A stretch of DNA of 64,000 nt from Babylonia areolata (Eukaryota > Mollusca > Gastropoda > Neogastropoda > Buccinidae): NCBI RefSeq assembly GCF_041734735.1, contig NC_134876.1, forward strand, positions 27,191,252-27,255,251. The letters are read 5' to 3'. The notes under the pieces are model-generated. The model was not told the DNA's origin. It was given only the letters and a program-made list of their open reading frames with translations, and did not search any database. Position numbers and translations under genes: made by a program. Numbering within the stretch: the stretch's first letter is position 1; each line of letters opens with the position of its first letter. This document shows positions 11,201 through 21,926 of the stretch, in pieces.

Positions 11201-14200
11201 ATTTTTGCCGATGTGCTGTGTAGCAACATGTACACAGAAAATAGATTGTGAAGAAAATTCAGATTCTGACCAGTTTTCTGATGATGAGTTTTACAACGCT
11301 TAGTTTAACAGATGATGATTTCAATCTGTTACTACTGAATGAAGAGGAGAGAGTGCAATTAGCTGCTGCTATAGAAGCACTGATAGTGGTTGATGAAAGT
11401 TCAAAAAGTGCATGTGTGAACATTGTGGATATCTGTGCAGTGACTAGTGTGACTGCTTCAAGGAATATCACACATGTCACCTTTGTGTGACATATGGCGT
11501 GATGACTGTGACACGAACATGTGCCTATAGAGAAAGTTTCGGTTGTGAATAGTTTATGTTCAAGAAATGTGTAAATAATGTTCTGACTATGGCCCAGTGA
11601 CTGCTTGTGTAGTGAAAGGCATACATATTCTTTGAGGCAAACTTCAAATATGTTGTAAGGACAATAGCATTGACAACTGTTACAATTTTTCATGGATGTG
11701 ACCTGTAGTGTGGCACTGAGATGCATGTGAGGCACTTCTCCATGAGTACCTGCATGAAGTGCATACTCTGCAAGCAAAACACTGTCCTGCATGTGGTACA
11801 TACTTCCATGCATTGCAGTTAACCTCTAACTCACATGATTTACACCTGAGTGTCACCAGAGATGTCACTTTATATTGTCAACAGGGTCACAAACAACTTC
11901 TCAAATCAATTCTGTACACAACAGCATATGACAATCTTAGTGTATTGTAGGAGTTCCTGGCTGTGTAGAACATGCGACAATGATTTGGGATGCAATCCAA
12001 AGAGCAAAAGGCAGAGAAAAAGAACCTTGATGTGGTATGGCTGGATCTGGCAAATGCGTACGGGTCAGTTCCTCATGAGATGAAACAACTGGGCCTCAAG
12101 ATGCACCTTGTACCAATGAACATCAGGGAAATGCTGAAGAAGTACTTCCATGGCTTCTCAATGCGGTTCACCACCAAGGAATACACAACAAATTGGATCA
12201 ATCTGGAAGTGGGCATAGCCATGGGCTGTGCAATTTCTCCAATCCTATTTGTGCTGGCAATGGAAGTGATCTTGAAGGCCTCAATGAAGGGAATGGATCG
12301 AGCTGACCTCGGTAACAGATACCACATAACTCCTTTGAAAGCCTTCATGGATGACACAAGTCCCTTCAATAAAAGAGGATGACGCCCGTGAAATATTAAA
12401 GTGGCTGAACGAGCCAGTTGCCTCAGCCAGGATGAACTTCAAACCAAAGAAATCACGGAGCCTCTCACTGCGTAAAGGAAAGGTAGCTGAAACGGTCACG
12501 TTCACTGTAGCCAACCAAGCCATTCCAACAGTGTCAGATGAACCAGTCAAGAGCCCTAGAAGATAGTATGATGAGTCTGTGAAAGACACAAAAAGAGAAA
12601 AGGAAACCAAGCAGACAGCAGAAGAAGGCCTGCATATCACAGACCAGTGTGGCCTTCCTGGCAAATACAAAGTGTGGTACCTACAGTTAATGCTAATACC
12701 AAAGCTCCTGTGGCCTCTCCTGATGTATGATATCAGCTGTAGCACAATCGAGTCAATTAAGGCAAAGATCAACAAGTACACACGCAAATGGCTTGGTGTC
12801 CCACCTGGTCTCACTGACGTGGCACTCTACTGTCACCAAGCAAAGCTGAGGCTACCTCTGAAGTCCCTTGTCGAAGAATACAAGGTAGGGAAGGCAAGAC
12901 TTCTTAGCATGCTCGAAGACTCAGGTGACGGTACTGTGAGATCCAACAAACTCAAACTGAAGACTGGCAGAAAATGGGAAGTCAGGGAGGCAGTCATTGC
13001 AGCAAAAGAAAGTCTGAAGTTGAAGGAAATAATAGGACACACCCCAAACCAATAGACAAGGCCTGGGATCGATAAAGATGGAATGGTGGGACAAGGCAAG
13101 GGGGAAAGCAAAAAGAGACATGATAATGTAGGAGATCAAGAAGGAAGAGGATGATAAAAGAGTCCAGAAGGCAGTCCAGCAAGGCCAGCAGGGGCAGTGG
13201 ACAACATGGGAAAATGCACTGGGCAGATGTGGGGGAAGGGAGAGGCAGGGTGTAGATGGTGAGGACTGGGGAGATATGTGGGGAGAGGCATGGTGTAAAT
13301 GGTGAGAACTGGGGAGTGGCGGAGGGAGAGGCAGGGTGTAAATGGTGAGGGGAGATATGTGGGGAGAGGCATGGTGTAAATGGTGAGAACTGGGGAGTGG
13401 CGGAGGGAGAGGCAGGGTGTAAATGGTGAGGACTGGGGAGTGGCGGAGGGAGAGGCAGGGTGTAAATGGTGAGGACTGGGGAGATGTGGAGGAAGGGAGA
13501 GGCAGGGTGTAAATGGTGAGGACTAGGGAGATGTGGAGGGAGAGGCATGGTGTAAATGGTGAGGACTGGGGAGATGGAGTGGCTGGGTGTAAATGGTGAG
13601 GACTAGGGAGATGTGTAGGAAGGGAGAGGCAGGGTGTAAATGGTGAGGACTGGGGAGATGTGTAGGAAGGGAGAGGAAGGGTGTAAATGGTAAGGACTAG
13701 GGAGATGTGGAAGGGAGAGGCATGGTGTAAATGGTGAGGACTGGGGAGATGTGTAGGAAGGGAGAGGAAGGGTGTAAATGGTAAGGACTAGGGAGATGTG
13801 GAAGGGAGAGGCATGGTGTAAATGGTGAGGACTGGGGAGATGTGTTGGAGTGGCTGGGTGTAAATGATGAAGACTGGGGAGATGTGGAGGAAGGGAGAGG
13901 CAGGGTGTAAATGGTGAGGACTGAGGAGATGTGGAGGGAGAGGCAGGGTGTAAATGGTGAGGACTAGGGAGATGTGGAGGAAGGGAGAGGCAGGGTGTAA
14001 ATGGTGAGGACTGGGGAGATGTGGAGGAAGGGAGAGGCAGGGTGTAAATGGTGAGGACTGAGGAGATGTGGAGGGAGAGGCAGGGTGTAAATGGTGAGGA
14101 CTGGGGAGATGTGGAGGAAGGGAGAGGCAGGGTGTAAATGGTGAGGACTAGGGAGATGTGGAGGGAGAGGCAGGGTGTAAATGGTGAGGACTGGGGAGAT

Positions 14201-16083
14201 GTGTGGGGAGAGGCAAGGTGTAAGTGGTATCAAGGTCTGGCACAGCCCAGCATTAGTTGTGCCAGAGATTAGCTAGATATCAATGATACAGCAAGTGCCA
14301 TGGAAGTAAGCATGATCTCTCTCATGATATTTGTTCTTGAATGCATGCATGCACAAATATGTTGTACTCACTTCTACTAAAATCACTATTTTGGAGAGAC
14401 GTTAAACAAAAGAATGCAACACAAACACACACACACCACCTGCTTATTCACTTCCTTTTCACATTTCCATTCATCTAATATGTCATAACTATTATCATTT
14501 ATACCATAGTGAAGAGATGCTAAATTGAAGACAAAACACACATACACACATGCACACACACACACACACACAAAAACAACAAAAAACCACACACACACAA
14601 ATGCTTTCTCACTCAAGTATAACCAAATCAGTACCACTAATCCCTCCCCTCCACACACACCAATAACAACACAATAATGTAAACCTGCAGAAAGTTCTTT
14701 TGTATTTCATTTGTTTCTCTTTTCAAACAGAAATCCACACAAAAACTTACTCGTTCTAAAATTTCTCTGGCAAGACGTTTGTTTCCACTTTTCATGATGC
14801 GGTTGATAAATTTCCTGCAACAAAAATAAAAATTACACAATGTTTAAAACTTAAAGTGAAAAGGATGAGGAATTTAGCACTGGAGTAGGAGAGAAGGAGA
14901 AAGGCAGACAAAATGAAAGAGAGAGAGAGAGAGAGGAACCAAACAAAATTTTGGTTTCATATAATACATGAGCAACACTGATGATTTTTTATGTAAGACG
15001 TAAGCACCATTGATGGTAATCCAATATAAGTCATGAGCACCATTGATGATAACCGTGAATATATGTGTTCCTATCATTGTGGTTGTGTTCATAAGAAACA
15101 TTAATAATGTTTATTATTTTGGGATAAATCAAATCAAATCGAGTTAAAGTCAAATGTGTTATTGTAACGGCAGGTTGGATGAGTGGGATGATAGGCTGGG
15201 TGCGACCAGCATCTTTCAGAAGTCAGAACTGACACTGCCATTCTTGGGTTGTTTTTTTTCCATTGTGCCTGTTTGGACGGTTCCACTTTGCTGGTTGCAG
15301 CTGTGGGCTGGAGGGAGGTCTGCATGGTGCGGGACTGGCAATGTGTTCTGCGGCGGCGGTGACAACAGCATCGATGACAATGATGACAACAGCGTCAGCT
15401 GAAGTACTTGGTCGCTGTGTTCAGTAAAGTGCTATCCCCCAACTTACTATCTCCATTATCGCATTCATTCCTGACCACTGGTGTATTTTGGACTGCAGCG
15501 GCAGAGACTGAGCACAGCAGACTATATTTTTGTGTGTTTGTAAACATGTGAGAGGGGTAGTTGTGTCAGTATTGTTTTGTTGTTGAATTTCGTGTTTGTA
15601 AATTTATACCAAATATTATTTTTGTTTGTTTGTTTATTTGTTTTTGAATAAATGTTATAATTTCAAGTGGAATCTGGTTGTTCCGACTGGTGCAGAGGGC
15701 TGACAGATTCGTCGTTGAATTTTTGTCATCGCTCGTCCATCTGTCTGTCATTCTGTCAGCCGTAGCGTGACATATGTTGATCATTTGTATTTATATTGTT
15801 GACAAATCTACTGTGATGTTGATTGTGCAACGCCATTCCATCCCTCATCCCCAACTATTTCCCACCATGTTCGTGTGAGTGTTTTAATTTAATGATGGAG
15901 AGACTGTCTTCACATTTAAAAGTTGCTATCTCTTAAAATATTTTCTCTAATTTCTGTACTGTTTCACACAATAAAGTGACTGACTGATTGATTGATTGAT
16001 TGATATATGACATGATCCCCACTGATAACTGACAAACAGTTTTGCACCATTGATGATAATCAATGCAAGACATAAGCACCATT

Positions 16084-16131
<48 letters not shown>

Positions 16132-18355
16132 AACTGATAAATATATTTATAAGCACCACTGATACAAAATGGTATAAGACACGAGCAGAATTGATGACAA
16201 TTTGGTGATAACTGGAAGTAAGATATAAGCACTATCCAATGATACTTTACCAAATGATAATGAAGACATAAGCACCATTTATTAAAGATTGATGTGACAT
16301 GAGTATCACTGATGATAATTGTTATAATGTTATTGGATGGAAGATATGAGCATTATCAAATGATACTTTACCAAATGATAATGAAGACATAAGCACCATT
16401 TATTAAAGATTGATGTGACATGAGTATCACTGATGATAATTGTTATAATGTTATTGGATGGAAGATATGAGCATTATCAAATGATATTTTACCAAATAAT
16501 AACATTGATCCTTGAGCTCTTGTCCTTACCACATCAACATAAATTGAAACATGTGATGAAGAAATATCATGTATTTCTTCAAACAAAAACATCATCATCA
16601 AAACTAAGACATGCAGTAAGATCCCCCATGATCTGAATTCATCACTGTGGAAACAGCACATGAAATGTCAACGAAGTGCACAAATTATCACTGTGAAAAC
16701 AACACATGGGATATCTGTCTCACTGCACAAATCATCACTGTGAAAACAGCACAGAGTATCAACTCACTGCACAAATCATCACTGTGAAACAACACATGAA
16801 ATATCAACTCACTGCACAAATCATCACTGTGAAAACAGCACATGGAGTATCAACTCACTGCACAACGGGGTCATAGAAGACAGACTGTACTTGTTCTGTC
16901 CTAGCAGCTTTGATTGACCGGAACCTTCGCAGGTCCCTCTCCTCAATGGGTTTCTTCAGTTCCTCTCTGTCCACTGTTGGTTCTAGAAAGTAGGGGTTGT
17001 ACTGACTCATGGCCCTGATGGGGCTGGTCCTGAAAGCACAACAACACATGTGTACAATCATTACAATGTGTGCACCATTTACATACACTGTTCCTGAAAG
17101 GACAACACATGTATACAATGTGTGCACCACTTACATACACTGGTCCTTAAAGCACAACACATGTATACAATCATTACAATGTGTGCACCATTTGCAAGAA
17201 TGGTCAGATACATGGAACCTCTGTTTTAACGTATCAAAATGAAAGGTCATGCACACTGGCAAACAAAACCCTAGTTATGACTACACTATGAATATTGATA
17301 ATTACATTCAAACCATAAATGTGTGTAAAGAAGAAAAAGATCTAGGAGTGACATTTGATGACAAACTTTCCTTTAGTTTGGGCCTTAAATTTAGAGAGTT
17401 ATAAATAAAACTAACCAAATAATTGGAATTACAAAGATAATTACTTTTAAAGATAAGGTTACCCTTTTGAAATTATGCAAGGCTTTTATTAGACCTGATT
17501 TGGTAAATGGTAATGTTGTGTGGTATCCTACATGGAAATATCAACCAACAGCTATTGAAAATGTTCAAAGGAGAGCTACTAAAAATACTGAAGGAATGCC
17601 AGAATATGACACATGGAGAAAGATTAAACTATTTGAAGTATTTTAATCTGCACCCTCTGATTCTGAAGGGACGGCAGATTAGGGGAGATTTGATACAGAC
17701 TTACAAAATTATTAACAACATTGACAACTACTACTTAACACACAGAATTATGCTCTTATTGAACATCATACAGAAAACTGAAAGTGGAATGGGAAGCCCA
17801 GAGTGGCATGAGGCAATGCGTAACTTTCAGATTAAAAAACTTACATGGTCATACTGCCTGGGACATGTAGGTGTTAAGAGAATTGAGCGAGTTGAGAGAC
17901 TAGCTGGTAATGCAACAATGAGCGGCCTACATTTAGGAAAATTGGAAATCTTCAGAAAAGTAAAGAACAGGCACAAGGCCATCACACCATCGATTGCCTC
18001 AAAGAAATTAAACTAAAGGTAGAGAGAGGGAGCAGCCGTAAGTCTAGCTTGAAATGTAGACCATGATGCTTTGCAAATCAAATGGATATTGGCATCATTT
18101 CCAAACCAACATTGCGTAAATTTCTTCAAAATGGAACAGAGTCTCTGTGGGCTTTTCCAAATACAACAGACTGAGCAACACACAAGACGCCATATTCCTG
18201 GCATCAGAGATTTTTTCCCATCCCTCTTGCAGCCAGTCAGTGGCAGCCTGTGTGTGTGCGCGCTCACTTGTGACCGTCTGTGTGTTTGTGTGCGTGTGCA
18301 AGTGTGTAAATGTACACACATGTCAGGAGAGCTCTGTGATTGTCTATGTATATAG

Positions 18356-18395
<40 letters not shown>

Positions 18396-18506
18396 GATAA
18401 GGTGTGTGTGTATGCCTGTCTGTATTGTGGGAAAAACAGAATATTGGAATATGCAGGGGTGCATATACTTTTGTATGTGTGTGTGTGTGCGGTGGCGGGG
18501 GGTGCA

Positions 18507-18537
<31 letters not shown>

Positions 18538-18980
18538 ATCTCATGTATGTTTATCATATCTGATATCTTATTCTTATTCTTAAACTGCATGTTTGTTGCA
18601 TATCTGTTATGCATGTGTGTGTGTGTGTTACATTTATTTACTTATAAGTTTATTTATTATCATTACTGTCTTTTTGTTTTATTTTCTATTATTACCATTA
18701 CCATTATTATAATTATTAATATTATTATTACTCTCATTTATCATTACTTTTTTTTCTCAAGGCATCTGCTTGGCAGATGTGGTGTAGCGTATATGGTTTT
18801 GTCCGAACGCAGTGACGCCTCCTTGAGCTACTGAAACTGAAACTGACTAAGCACGTTGGGTTATGCTGCTGGTCAGGCAGCTGTTTAGCTGATGTGGAGT
18901 AGCGTGTATGGATTTGTCCGAACGCAGTGACGCCTCCTTGAGCTACTGATACTGATACTCAATTATTGTTCATACAAAAC

Positions 18981-19012
<32 letters not shown>

Positions 19013-19237
19013 TCTACTTGTGATCAAGATGTAGAACTGAAGGTCAGCATACACGATACATCATAACTGTACCATACATTTATTTGACGTATTCCAGAAT
19101 AAGCATACGGTCTATAAAGAATAATAACGCTCGAATCACACTTCAGTTTCCAATACGTACAGTGATGGACTGGTCAGCAACTTGAGGCCGTTAAAATTTG
19201 TAAGAAGAGTCAGCCACGATCTGCACGGCGTCGCCAT
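7218..19237 (-). CDS. MRPS7: MRPS7, mitochondrial ribosomal small-subunit protein uS7m (six coding exons)
   Basis: Joined minus-strand exons 19237-19161, 17029-16859, 14814-14751, 10176-10006, 8610-8473 and 7295-7218 give 699 nt, a 232-residue protein. All junctions are GT-AG with matching phases (2, 2, 0, 0, 0). Recognition: SVFYDPVVQKF, NPLTIFHQALDNC, IVKGGVTYQVPVP, KWLVESCRDK and the C-terminal CEANRAYAHFRW match the uS7 family pattern and the human MRPS7 order, from memory. Human MRPS7 is about 242 residues. The protein binds the 3' major (head) domain of mitochondrial small-subunit rRNA. The N-terminus (MATPCRSWLTLLTNF) is hydrophobic with Arg and Lys and no early acidic residue, as expected for a mitochondrial presequence. 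Its ATG has A at -3 and G at +4. Introns 1-5 are filled with LINE fragments, a possible LTR and minisatellites, several carrying copies of the exon edges. Confidence 0.93.
7305..7935. repeat. MRPS7 intron 5 minisatellite, about 30-45-bp unit
   Basis: About 16 copies containing CACTGGATGAACAATGAATG followed by CTGCACACA and a variable number of CA dinucleotides. It begins about 10-25 bp from the exon 6 acceptor but, unlike others here, does not copy the splice junction itself. Confidence 0.95.
7968..8150. repeat. A-rich low-complexity tract
   Basis: Poly-A/CAAAA stretches with a C9 run. Lys/Asn or Phe-rich frames are artefacts. Confidence 0.9.
8236..8282. repeat. (TG)n microsatellite
   Basis: Uninterrupted TG run in MRPS7 intron 5. 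Confidence 0.95.
8473..8610 (-). CDS. MRPS7: MRPS7 coding exon 5
   Basis: 138 nt (46 codons) after acceptor GACTGAACAG, ending CAG before donor GTAGTG. It reads VPVPCSAQYQMFKASKWLVE and continues SCRDKERKIP. Phase 0 on both sides. Confidence 0.93.
8625..9690. repeat. MRPS7 intron 4 minisatellite built on the exon 5 acceptor
   Basis: About 20 copies of a 35-55-bp unit. On the minus strand each carries GATGACTGTTCAGGTACCTG, copying the real junction GATGACTGAACAG/GTACCAG with the first bases of exon 5. Many units also carry TACAGGTGAGATGAC, a good donor-like motif. Left units are shorter (about 37 bp) and right units are about 52 bp with an added CACACTGTGACAACTGTCAT. Confidence 0.9.
9691..10005. 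repeat. MRPS7 intron 4 repeats copying the exon 4 donor
   Basis: Five to six degenerate copies. On minus, ACCAGGTATCTATCCTGATG resembles the real exon 4 end and donor (TACCAG/GTATCTGTGCTGATG). Unit length is about 55-65 bp. Confidence 0.85.
10006..10176 (-). CDS. MRPS7: MRPS7 coding exon 4
   Basis: 171 nt (57 codons) starting ACATTTGAGAACATG after CCTGTGCAG and ending TACCAG before GTATCT. It encodes TFENMKHIQVEKYN, then PLTIFHQALDNCKPV and KIVKGGVTYQ. The upstream intron keeps the same frame open through repeated copies of the junction, so the true 5' boundary is chosen from homology: the human sequence continues from an equivalent QTLEAVK segment without any extra repeat. Confidence 0.92.
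10177..10880. repeat. MRPS7 intron 3 minisatellite built on the exon 4 acceptor (33-bp unit)
   Basis: About 15 copies. Minus-strand units read CCTGTGCAGACATTTGA, identical to the real acceptor plus the first exon bases. Two variants (TTTGAAAT and TTTGAGAAC types) alternate, giving a 66-bp higher-order repeat. Copy starts at 10209, 10242, 10275, 10308 and 10341 are exactly 33 bp apart. A non-repeat insert (about 10345-10535) interrupts the array. Confidence 0.92.
10881..11960. other. Intronic unique sequence, possible old transposon remains
   Basis: MRPS7 intron 3. It contains short broken readings with paired cysteines near 11750-11800 and an acidic reading near 11300 (LSLTDDDFNLLLLNEEE). 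This could be a decayed DNA transposase, but no motif is firm enough to name. Confidence 0.25.
11960..13075 (+). mobile_element. Non-LTR retrotransposon (LINE) reverse transcriptase fragment, R2/NeSL-like
   Basis: In MRPS7 intron 3, antisense to the gene. RT signatures: VVWLDLANAYGSVPH (motif A), AMGCAISPILFVLAME (motif B) and AFMDDTS (catalytic YxDD replaced by FMDD). Downstream come INKYTRKWLGVPPGLTDVALY and CHQAKLRLPLKSLVEEYK, typical of the region after RT in this type. The frame shifts near 12360 and 12570, and both ends are missing, so it is dead. The clade is from memory of the VWLDLANAYGSVPH signature. Confidence 0.8.
13220..14235. repeat. Minisatellite, about 46-bp unit
   Basis: About 22 copies containing GGTGTAAATGGTGAGGACTG and GGGAGATGTGGAGGAAGGGA. 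It starts right at the 3' side of the LINE fragment. Each unit has GGTGAGGAC, a donor-like motif, but on the strand opposite to MRPS7. Confidence 0.95.
14236..14750. other. Intron 3 sequence with a retroposon-like tail and CA repeats
   Basis: A GAGACGTTAAACAAAAG motif at about 14394 followed by CA repeats resembles retroposon 3' tails. The rest is A/T-rich and featureless. Confidence 0.35.
14751..14814 (-). CDS. MRPS7: MRPS7 coding exon 3
   Basis: 64 nt between acceptor TTTTTGTTGCAG and donor GTAAGT. The first G completes a Gln codon (CA/G) and the rest reads KFINRIMKSGNKRLAREILE plus R. This matches the family segment KF-N-M-GGNK-LAR. No minisatellite touches either edge of this small exon. 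Confidence 0.93.
14945..15065. repeat. Degenerate repeat with GTAAGCACCATTGATG motif
   Basis: Three loose copies of a roughly 45-bp unit. The same motif resumes at about 16030-16320, so the intervening sequence looks like a later insertion. Confidence 0.6.
15163..15775. mobile_element. Possible solo LTR fossil (family unknown)
   Basis: Non-coding block starting TGTTATTGTAACGGCAGG and ending CCGTAGCGTGACA, with AATAAA near 15648. It sits inside a split degenerate repeat in MRPS7 intron 2. TG...CA ends and a poly(A) signal suit an LTR, but no clean target-site duplication was found. Confidence 0.3.
16086..16128. repeat. (TA)n microsatellite
   Basis: Uninterrupted AT run in MRPS7 intron 2. Confidence 0.95.
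16241..16500. repeat. 121-bp tandem duplication
   Basis: Near-identical copies start at 16241 and 16362 (GATACTTTACCAAATGATAA), with the start of a third, more diverged copy at about 16483. It lies within older GCACCATT-type repeats. Confidence 0.9.
16640..16858. repeat. MRPS7 intron 2 repeats copying the exon 2 donor
   Basis: Four to five copies of about 46 bp. On minus, TTTGTGCAGTGAGTTGATA copies the exon 2 end and donor (GTTGTGCA/GTGAGTTGATA). Each copy also contains TTTTCACAG, an acceptor-like motif. Confidence 0.88.
16859..17029 (-). CDS. MRPS7: MRPS7 coding exon 2
   Basis: 171 nt after acceptor GTGCTTTCAG, ending CA before donor GTGAGT. It encodes TSPIRAMSQYNPYFLEPTVD followed by REELKKPIEERDLRRF and QSVFYDPVVQ. 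The segment corresponds to the SPEF-DPLID and SVFEDPV region of the mammalian protein. Confidence 0.93.
17030..17195. repeat. MRPS7 intron 1 repeats copying the exon 2 acceptor
   Basis: Two upstream copies on the minus strand, GTCCTTTCAGGAACAGTG and GTGCTTTAAGGACCAGTG, against the real GTGCTTTCAG/GACCAGCC. The second has lost its AG. Confidence 0.85.
17240..18060 (+). mobile_element. LINE 3' fragment (CR1/Jockey-like)
   Basis: In MRPS7 intron 1. EEKDLGVTFDDKLSF is followed in shifted frames by a segment with LNYLKYFNLHPLILKGRQIR and GDLIQTYKIINNI, the usual stretch after RT in these LINEs. It lacks RT motifs and has several frame breaks. Confidence 0.75.
18061..18360. mobile_element. Dispersed repeat copy A (unnamed), running into TG repeats
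   Basis: A minus reading GWEKISDARNMASCVLL parallels GWEKISGTMIVASWILL at 37045-37400. Both run on the plus strand into TG-rich sequence with GAGAGCTCTGTG, so they are two copies of one dispersed family. Confidence 0.5.
18355..18640. repeat. TG-rich microsatellites
   Basis: Several (TG)n blocks separated by short unique sequence. Confidence 0.9.
18758..18958 (+). mobile_element. Two tandem copies of a short retroposon (SINE B)
   Basis: Copies at 18758-18840 and 18847-18958 share GGATTTGTCCGAACGCAGTG and ACGCCTCCTTGAGCTACTGA, ending in ACTGATACTGATAC. A third copy is at 62604-62728. The first copy lacks the GCGTTGGGTTACGCTGCTGG head. Confidence 0.75.
19161..19237 (-). CDS. MRPS7: MRPS7 coding exon 1 (start, presequence)
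   Basis: 77 nt from ATG (A at -3, G at +4) to CACT before donor GTACGT. It encodes MATPCRSWLTLLTNFNGLKL and then LTSPS plus two bases that join exon 2 as CT/G. The phase match and the absence of acidic residues support a mitochondrial targeting peptide. No minisatellite adjoins this exon. Confidence 0.8.
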
Positions 19238-19620
19238 GATGGAAGTCTCTGTTGTTGGAAAACCACAAACTGTAGTTGATAATTCAAGGGACGTAACTGG
19301 GATTTCCTGTGCGCTGCGATTCCGATTGTTCCTTGATGGTGACGAGCAAAACATTTTAACTAGTGTTGAGGTATTTTCATCAACTGTACTTTCACCAGTG
19401 ACATTTGATCTATGCTTTGTTTATAGTTGACTGCTTGGCTCTGCAGCAGTCTGTGTCTTCCCCTTCTCCCTCTTCTTTTCTTCTACATGAATATATTCTC
19501 AACTCCGTGAAGTCATTGGGGTGGCGTACTACACTTTTAACCAACCCCCATGATCTGTTGATTGTTTGTCAAAGCTTAGGTCTCTTCCCTATCTATTGTG
19601 CAATGTCAGTGTGTGTCAGT
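19238..19620. promoter_or_regulatory. MRPS7 upstream flank, likely 5' UTR and promoter
   Basis: Unique sequence upstream of the MRPS7 start on the minus strand. No TATA box at an expected distance was identified. No other gene is seen. Confidence 0.35.
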
Positions 19621-19666
19621 GTGTGTGTGTGACTGTGAGTGTGTGTGTGTGTGTCAGTGTGTGCGT

Positions 19667-19700
<34 letters not shown>
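19615..19700. repeat. TG/GTCAGTGTG microsatellite
   Basis: TG runs interrupted by TCAG, at the 3' end of the adjoining minus-strand LINE. Confidence 0.9.
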
Positions 19701-19701
<1 letters not shown>

Positions 19702-19709
19702 GTTCAGTT

Positions 19710-21130
19710 TAACGTCTATTCACTATAAGTGTTATTAGACGGAAAGTAGTGGATAAAGGAAAGGGAATACATGTGTATATTAGTGTAAGATGAGTGTTCA
19801 TCTTATGTAGTAGAGAAAAAGCACATAAGAAATTAAAGGCTAAAGAGACTGTGGTGGGTAATGAATGAGGTGTCATAGGAAGGAGAATATATTTTTATAT
19901 GTATGCATATCAACAAGTACTAACTTACAACAATGTAAATTTAAATAGCAACATTAATTAGAATACATCAAAGGAGGATACCAACTGGACTGGAGTTTAA
20001 AATTTCCGAAAACATTCTAAACAATGAGTAATCATTCAAAATCTTTTCAGCAGCTGATGGAATATTGGTAAACAAGTCATCAACTACATCTTTTGGAATT
20101 AACTGTCTTATGCTAGGACAATGAATGAGTAGATGGTTAACAGTTATTTGCTTACCGCACATACATTTTATATTATTAGAAAATTTTGTACAAAAGGCGT
20201 TCAAACGAATTCTATACATTAGACTTGTGATTTGTCTTGAATGTGCTCTTGGTGTCAAATTTAGAAAATGTTTGGGATTAGCTGCATTCTTTGTGTTTAC
20301 ACAATACTGGTAATATTGATTATTTGAATCGATAGGCAATTTCTAAATATATTTTCTATACTACTAAAGCATTCATGCAGATCTAACTGGATGTCAGGTT
20401 GTATTGCTCCTTCGAAATTACGTGCTGCTCTTCTGGCTGCTTGGTCTACCCATTCATTAGAAGATATATCACAGTGCGATGGTACCCAACAGAAAGTTAT
20501 ATGAATACCCTGTTTTGTCAATTGATGAATAATATGTTTTATTTCCATTGTCATCTCAATTTGCTTCTTTGAATTTGGAGATTCTATAGTTTGTAACACT
20601 GACTTCGAGTCTACACATAATAAAACCACACAAACAGTTTTTGGAATGTCTGAAATATAATTTAAGGCCATAAGTATGGCAATAAGGTCAGCTGTGAAAA
20701 TGGAATATTGTGTACCAGTATAGTATAATTTTTCTATTCTAAATGAAGGAATTACAATAGCCGCTCCTGAATGTCCATCTTCTAGAACAGATCCATCTGT
20801 ATATTTTTAGATAATTTGAATATTGATTTTCTATATGGGAGAGTATTTCAGGTTTTAACAGAAATAGTGACTGGTTCTTGGATAGATCTGTATAATCTGT
20901 GTCAAAGGTAGCTTTACACTGCTCCCATTCAGGGACTGGTGAAAAAGTAGGTATTTTTGCAATTTGCTTGTCTATTGTTTCCATGGCACTAAAATGACTA
21001 ATGATATCTGATGCAAATGTATTAATGGATGTCATAGACTGTATCATCTTAGCTCTTTTAGCAAAATCTTTTTGTTAACTCAAATTAGCTTCTTCATTTG
21101 AAAAGGTTTCATATGCAGAAGATTTGATAA
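19710..21130 (-). mobile_element. LINE 3' end with RNase H domain (I-like clade)
   Basis: The minus strand reads EDGHSGAAIVIPSF, then FTADLIAILMALNYI, LLCVDSKSVLQTI and HITFCWVPSHCDISSNEWVD, which is the acidic and His core of a LINE RNase H. After it comes a C-rich tail (CMCGKQITVNHLLIHCP). The 3' UTR ends GACGTTAAACTGAACAAAAC and runs into CA repeats. There are several frame breaks and no RT, so it is a 5'-truncated dead copy lying between MRPS7 and the LRRC14-like gene. Confidence 0.85.
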
Positions 21131-21164
21131 CAAATTTTGTGGCTGAAGCTTTCCCCACATGGGG

Positions 21165-21926
21165 AAGGGGAGACAGTGTGGTGTCCATTCACAGTGTTTG
21201 ACAGTGACAGTGTGGTGTCCATTCACAGTGTTTGACAGTGACAGTGTGGTGTCCATTCACAGTGTGTGACAGTGTGGTGTCCAATCACAGCGTCTGACAG
21301 TGACAGTGACAGTGTGGTGTCCATTCACAGTGTCTGACAGTGACAGTGTGGTGTACATTCACAGTGCATGACAGTGACAGTGTGGTGTTCATTCACTGTG
21401 TGTTGACAGTGTGGTGTCCATTCACAGTGTGTGACAGTGACAGTGTGGTGTTCATTCACAGTGTGTGACAGTGACAGTGTGGTGTCCATTTACAGTGTTT
21501 GACAGTGACAGTGTGGTGTCCATTTACAGTGCTTGACAGTGTGGTGTCCATTCACAGTGTGTGACAGTGACTGTGTGGTGTCCATTCACAGTGTTTGACA
21601 GTGACAGTGTGGTGTCCATTCACAGTGTGTGACAGTGACAGTGTGGTGTCCATTCACGGTGTCTGACAGTGACAGTGTGGTGTCCATTCACAGTGTGTAA
21701 CGGTGACAGTGTGGTGTCCATTCACACTGTGTGACAGTGACAGTGTGGTGTTCATTCACAGTATCTGACAGTGACAGTGTGGTGTCCATTCACAGTGTGT
21801 GACAGTGACAGTGTGGTGTCCATTCACAGTGTGTGACGGCGACAGTATGGTGTTCATTCACAGTTTGTGACTGACAGTATGGTGTTCATTCACAGTTTGT
21901 GACTTACAGTATGGTGTCCATTCACA
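21165..21926. repeat. Minisatellite, about 34-bp unit
   Basis: About 22 copies of GACAGTGTGGTGTCCATTCA plus CAGTGTGTGACAGT. Each unit carries CCATTCACAG, an acceptor-like motif on the plus strand. The last copy sits just before the sequence containing the LRRC14-like start codon. Confidence 0.95.

Noticed and set aside
10923-11820. Second TTAA MITE starting TTAACTCTTTCATTCC
   Set aside because: No matching inverted end or second TTAA with the same terminal sequence was found.
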